Assembly: GCA_039183205.1 (NCBI GenBank)
Contig: JBCDBR010000001.1
Span: 186,001-250,000, forward strand
DNA from: HKCCE3408 sp039183205
GTDB taxonomy: Bacteria; Pseudomonadota; Alphaproteobacteria; Rhodobacterales; Rhodobacteraceae
Length of the DNA stretch: 64,000 nt
Direction: 5' to 3'
Positions 61,521-64,000 of the stretch are shown one piece after another (position 1 is the stretch's first letter; each line of letters begins with the position of its first letter). Under the pieces are notes generated by a model. It made no database searches, was not told where the DNA came from, and worked only from the letters and a program-made list of their open reading frames with translations. A program made the position numbers and the translations under genes.

Positions 61521-62681
61521 TTAACCGTCTGTGGCGGTCTCTGGTGTTGACGTTTCATCCGCGGGTTCACCTGCGGGCGCGTCACCTTCCGTCACCTCAT
61601 CTCCTTCGACCGCCGTTTCGGGCGCATCCTCGGCCACCGCCGGCGTCGGCTCTGCCACGGGTTCGTCTGGCTCTGCCGCGGCTTCTGGCGCCGGTGCAGG
61701 GTCGGTTCCGGCCTCGGGTGCTGCGGCAGCCTCCTCCGGCACGTCGTCCTCACCGCCACCGGTCAACGCGCCTTGCGCGACCTCGTCAATCCATCCCCGC
61801 AAGCGATCGACCTGCGCGACATAACCCTGCAAGGCAGGGCCGATCTGGGGCACCGCATCCGCGATCCTAGGCGCATTGACGTAAACGCCGATCAGGGCCG
61901 CAAAAATCAAAACGGCGATGGCAAAGCCCAGCCGCGTGCCGGCGCGCCGCCGTGGACGCGCTTCGACGGTATCGATATCGGTGCCACCCGCTCCACCGGC
62001 GCTCCGGTTTTCGGTTGCCCGAAGGGTCGAGTTGATTTCCTCGATATCCGGCAGCAAATCTCGACGCGAATTGTTCCCCGCCGCGCCGCCCGCCGCGGCC
62101 GCCGCAATTTGCGCCTCAATCGCGCTGTCGCCCCCGCCATAGCGCGCCGCTGCATCGCTGCGGGCGCGTTCCCGTGGCGCGTCCTGGAGTTCGCCGATGT
62201 TTTCCGCCTCGGCCACCAAGTCGCTGACGACCGCACCCAGGGCCGCATCCTCATCGGAGATCGGTTCGTCGTCTTCCGGCAACGGGTCTTCGGGCAACAG
62301 GTCTTCTGGTACGGGGTCGTCCGGCGCCTCAAGCGGCATTTCGTCTTGATGTTCCAGAGCGCCTGCTTCTTGCTCGCGCAGCGCGGTTTCCCGTGCCGCT
62401 TCTTCCCGGAGCACGTCGCGCACCTCCGGATCAAGCTCCCGCCGTGGCGGCTCGGCCTCCTCGGCCATCGGCGCGTCACGAAGCGGCCTGCTGATTTCTC
62501 GGTGCGCGGCAGGCGGCTCCGGTGGGGGCGGTGTCGCTTCGACAGTGGCATCGCCCTGCCGAACACCGGGCTGGAACCAGGTGGTGGTGCAATTCGAACA
62601 CTGAACATCACGACCCTCTGGCGGGATCATCGCTTCGTCAACTTCGTACCGCGCACCGCAATTTGGACATGTAAGTCGCAT
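61521..62681 (-). CDS. MJ0042-type zinc-ribbon membrane protein
   Basis: A 386-residue protein starting at 62681 (MRLTCPNCGARYEVDE). The zinc ribbon uses Cys5, Cys8, Cys28 and Cys31. A long Pro/Glu/Ala-rich disordered region follows, then one membrane segment at about residues 251-269 (LGFAIAVLIFAALIGVYVN) after a basic patch, and another acidic disordered tail. Similar genes sit beside ftsE in this group. Function unknown; a cell-division link is inferred from location. Divergent from ftsE. Confidence 0.88.
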   Translation of the reverse strand: MRLTCPNCGARYEVDEAMIPPEGRDVQCSNCTTTWFQPGVRQGDATVEATPPPPEPPAAHREISRPLRDAPMAEEAEPPRRELDPEVRDVLREEAARETALREQEAGALEHQDEMPLEAPDDPVPEDLLPEDPLPEDDEPISDEDAALGAVVSDLVAEAENIGELQDAPRERARSDAAARYGGGDSAIEAQIAAAAAGGAAGNNSRRDLLPDIEEINSTLRATENRSAGGAGGTDIDTVEARPRRRAGTRLGFAIAVLIFAALIGVYVNAPRIADAVPQIGPALQGYVAQVDRLRGWIDEVAQGALTGGGEDDVPEEAAAAPEAGTDPAPAPEAAAEPDEPVAEPTPAVAEDAPETAVEGDEVTEGDAPAGEPADETSTPETATDG

Positions 62682-62727
62682 CGGATTTCGCCTTTTTTGC
62701 CCGCTTTCTGCAGGCCGTACTGCCTCG

Positions 62728-62736
62728 TTATCCACA
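62728..62736 (+). promoter_or_regulatory. Perfect DnaA-box sequence TTATCCACA
   Basis: The nine bases match the strongest DnaA box. It lies in the 168-bp gap between the divergent zinc-ribbon and ftsE starts. A single box can occur by chance about once in such a window, so regulatory meaning is uncertain. Confidence 0.35.
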
Positions 62737-62849
62737 ATATCATTAACAACCCGCGCACGCCATTCCAAGCGCCGTGCGTGAAGCAAGATTGCAACCGTTC
62801 TGCAGGTGAGGCAAGACTGCGCCACATCTACCCTCGACGGGAGCTTCCG

Positions 62850-63527
62850 GTGATCGCGCTTTCGGACGTCGCATATGGCTACGGCGCCGCGCCTTTATTC
62901 GACGGGGTCAATTTGGATTTGACGCCGGGCTCGGTCCATTTCCTTACCGGCGCGTCCGGCGCGGGAAAGACGACCTTCCTGCGCTTGTGCTACGGCGATC
63001 TTTTGCCAACCCGGGGCCAAGTGGCTTTGTTTGGCGCACCAAGTTCGGGCTTGTCCCGCGACGGTATCGCCCGCGCACGACAAAGGATCGGCGTGGTGCA
63101 CCAGGATTGTCAGTTCCTCGATCATCTGCCCGTGGCGGAAAACATTACCCTTCCTTTGACCGTGGCCGACAGCAAGGGTCGGCATACCGAAGAAAACCTG
63201 GCCGAACTTTTGGCTTGGGTTGGCCTCGCGGATCGCGCCGATGCCATGCCGCCCGAGCTGTCCGGCGGCGAACGTCAACGCGCCGCGCTGGCACGCGCCG
63301 TTATCATGGATCCGGAGATGATTTTGGCCGATGAGCCCACTGGCAATGTAGATTGGGACATGTCGGTTCGGCTGTTAACCCTTCTGACCGAGCTCAACGG
63401 CATGGGTAAATCCGTGTTGATGGCCACCCATGACCTCAGCCTCATTCGGGCCGCAAAAACGCGAACCCAAGCCCGTGTTCTGCGCCTCAATGGCGGTAAA
63501 TTGGCGCTTGCGGGGGCGGATCTATGA
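62850..63527 (+). CDS. ftsE: Cell division ATP-binding protein FtsE
   Basis: A 225-residue ABC ATPase that, with FtsX, activates peptidoglycan hydrolases at the septum. The start is GTG 62850 with GGGAG seven bases upstream; an in-frame extension upstream is an antisense shadow. Walker A GASGAGKTT is at residues 34-42, the signature is LSGGERQRAA and Walker B ends LADEPTGN. ftsX overlaps by ATGA. Confidence 0.94.
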   Translation: MIALSDVAYGYGAAPLFDGVNLDLTPGSVHFLTGASGAGKTTFLRLCYGDLLPTRGQVALFGAPSSGLSRDGIARARQRIGVVHQDCQFLDHLPVAENITLPLTVADSKGRHTEENLAELLAWVGLADRADAMPPELSGGERQRAALARAVIMDPEMILADEPTGNVDWDMSVRLLTLLTELNGMGKSVLMATHDLSLIRAAKTRTQARVLRLNGGKLALAGADL

Positions 63528-64000
63528 TCAAGTTCAGCCGTGCGCGACGCGACGCAGAAGCCGACCGGGTTGTGCCGCCGTCTGGATTTACGGCGCAATT
63601 GACCCTCTTTACCGCTGCGGCGATGGGGTTTTTGGCTGTTTTTGCAATCTCGCTGTCGCTGGCGTCGGGGCGGGTTGCAACGCTTTGGGCCGATGCATTG
63701 GCGCGGACGGCAACCATTCGCGTCTCGGCTCCACCAGGCCAGGTAGAGCCCCAAGTCGCGGCCGTGCTGCGCGTTTTGAACCAAACGCCCGGCGTGGCAG
63801 ATGCCGAAGCTCTAAGCGCGGCTGATCAGCAAGCTTTGCTTGCGCCGTGGTTTGGCACGGACCTTCCATTGGACGATTTGCCGGTGCCGCGTTTGATCGA
63901 GGTGACCGAGGATGATCCAGGTTATGATGCCGAAGGGCTCCGGCAACGACTTGCCGCCGAGGCGCCCGGCGCGGTGTTGGACGACCATAGCCGATGGCGG
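63524..64000 (+). CDS. ftsX: Cell division protein FtsX, N-terminal part (3' end outside window)
   Basis: The first 159 codons of FtsX, the membrane partner of FtsE. It starts in an ATGA overlap with ftsE. A cytoplasmic N-terminus rich in charge (KFSRARRDAEADRVVPP) is followed by the first helix (LFTAAAMGFLAVFAISLSL) and the start of the large periplasmic loop (VAAVLRVLNQTPGVADAEAL). The frame runs open to the window edge. Expected full length is about 300 residues. Confidence 0.92.
   Translation, partial: MIKFSRARRDAEADRVVPPSGFTAQLTLFTAAAMGFLAVFAISLSLASGRVATLWADALARTATIRVSAPPGQVEPQVAAVLRVLNQTPGVADAEALSAADQQALLAPWFGTDLPLDDLPVPRLIEVTEDDPGYDAEGLRQRLAAEAPGAVLDDHSRWR

Noticed and set aside
1..64000. 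A self-contained defence, phage or secondary-metabolite system
   Set aside because: No nuclease-methylase pairs, toxin-antitoxin pairs, phage genes, CRISPR repeats or large synthases were seen; the content is housekeeping apart from the small genes and the IS.

Overview
This window looks like a chromosomal segment from an alphaproteobacterium of the Rhodobacteraceae/Roseobacter group. The evidence is a RegB-type redox kinase with the characteristic His/Cys spacing, alpha-type AddA and AddB, a glnK-amtB pair, tlpA-argH plus a small lipoprotein gene, the TIGR02302/DUF4175 family, an MJ0042 zinc-ribbon gene beside ftsEX, and dense operons with 4-base start/stop overlaps in fairly GC-rich DNA. 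It is mostly housekeeping sequence. I saw no phage, plasmid, CRISPR, rRNA or tRNA gene.

Layout. 0-11.4 kb: end of regB, a PAS protein, then tsaE-amgK-murU-addB-addA in one overlapping run, and trxA. 11.4-23.5 kb: amtB and glnK (minus), a class A penicillin-binding protein, ridA, a phosphodiesterase, a DUF482 protein, phhB, a peroxiredoxin, a ferredoxin-reductase-like flavoprotein, rsmD and recQ. 23.5-34.9 kb: a DUF1244 gene, pyk, two membrane proteins, rpmI-rplT, a convergent acyltransferase, pheS, a small ORF with twin hairpins, pheT, ytoQ, a GST, mscL and a redoxin. 34.9-43 kb: a decayed ORF, azlCD, a molybdenum-cofactor operon (fdhD-mobA-mobB-moeA fusion), tlpA, argH, a lipoprotein and greA. 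43-56.2 kb: a membrane protein, tag, an EAL protein, phaAB, two tiny paralogous genes not reported by a 60-residue ORF cutoff, a LysR regulator, DUF465, a methyltransferase, DUF2007, a polyprenyl synthase, ispE, a TPR protein, ETF-QO and DUF2834. 56.2-64 kb: lysA, DUF4175, a dead 839-bp IS5/IS427-type element, the zinc-ribbon protein, ftsE and the start of ftsX.

How they work together. AmgK and MurU form a cell-wall recycling branch that feeds UDP-MurNAc; the penicillin-binding protein and FtsEX act on the same wall. AddAB, RecQ and Tag serve DNA repair. GlnK and AmtB control ammonium uptake. FdhD, MobA, MobB and MoeA mature molybdenum enzymes. PhaA and PhaB make hydroxybutyryl-CoA for polyester storage. 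The polyprenyl synthase and ETF-QO link isoprenoid and quinone metabolism.

The most novel signal is at 47.7-48.2 kb. Two short, basic, paralogous minus-strand genes (52 and 37 codons) each have a perfect TTAA-N7-TTAAC sequence, the CtrA cell-cycle regulator consensus, about 95-110 bp upstream. A third perfect TTAA-N7-TTAA precedes the PAS gene at 884, and a 7-of-8 match precedes the EAL gene at 44681. Together these suggest a small CtrA-linked regulon. This is inference from motif matches and needs experimental support.
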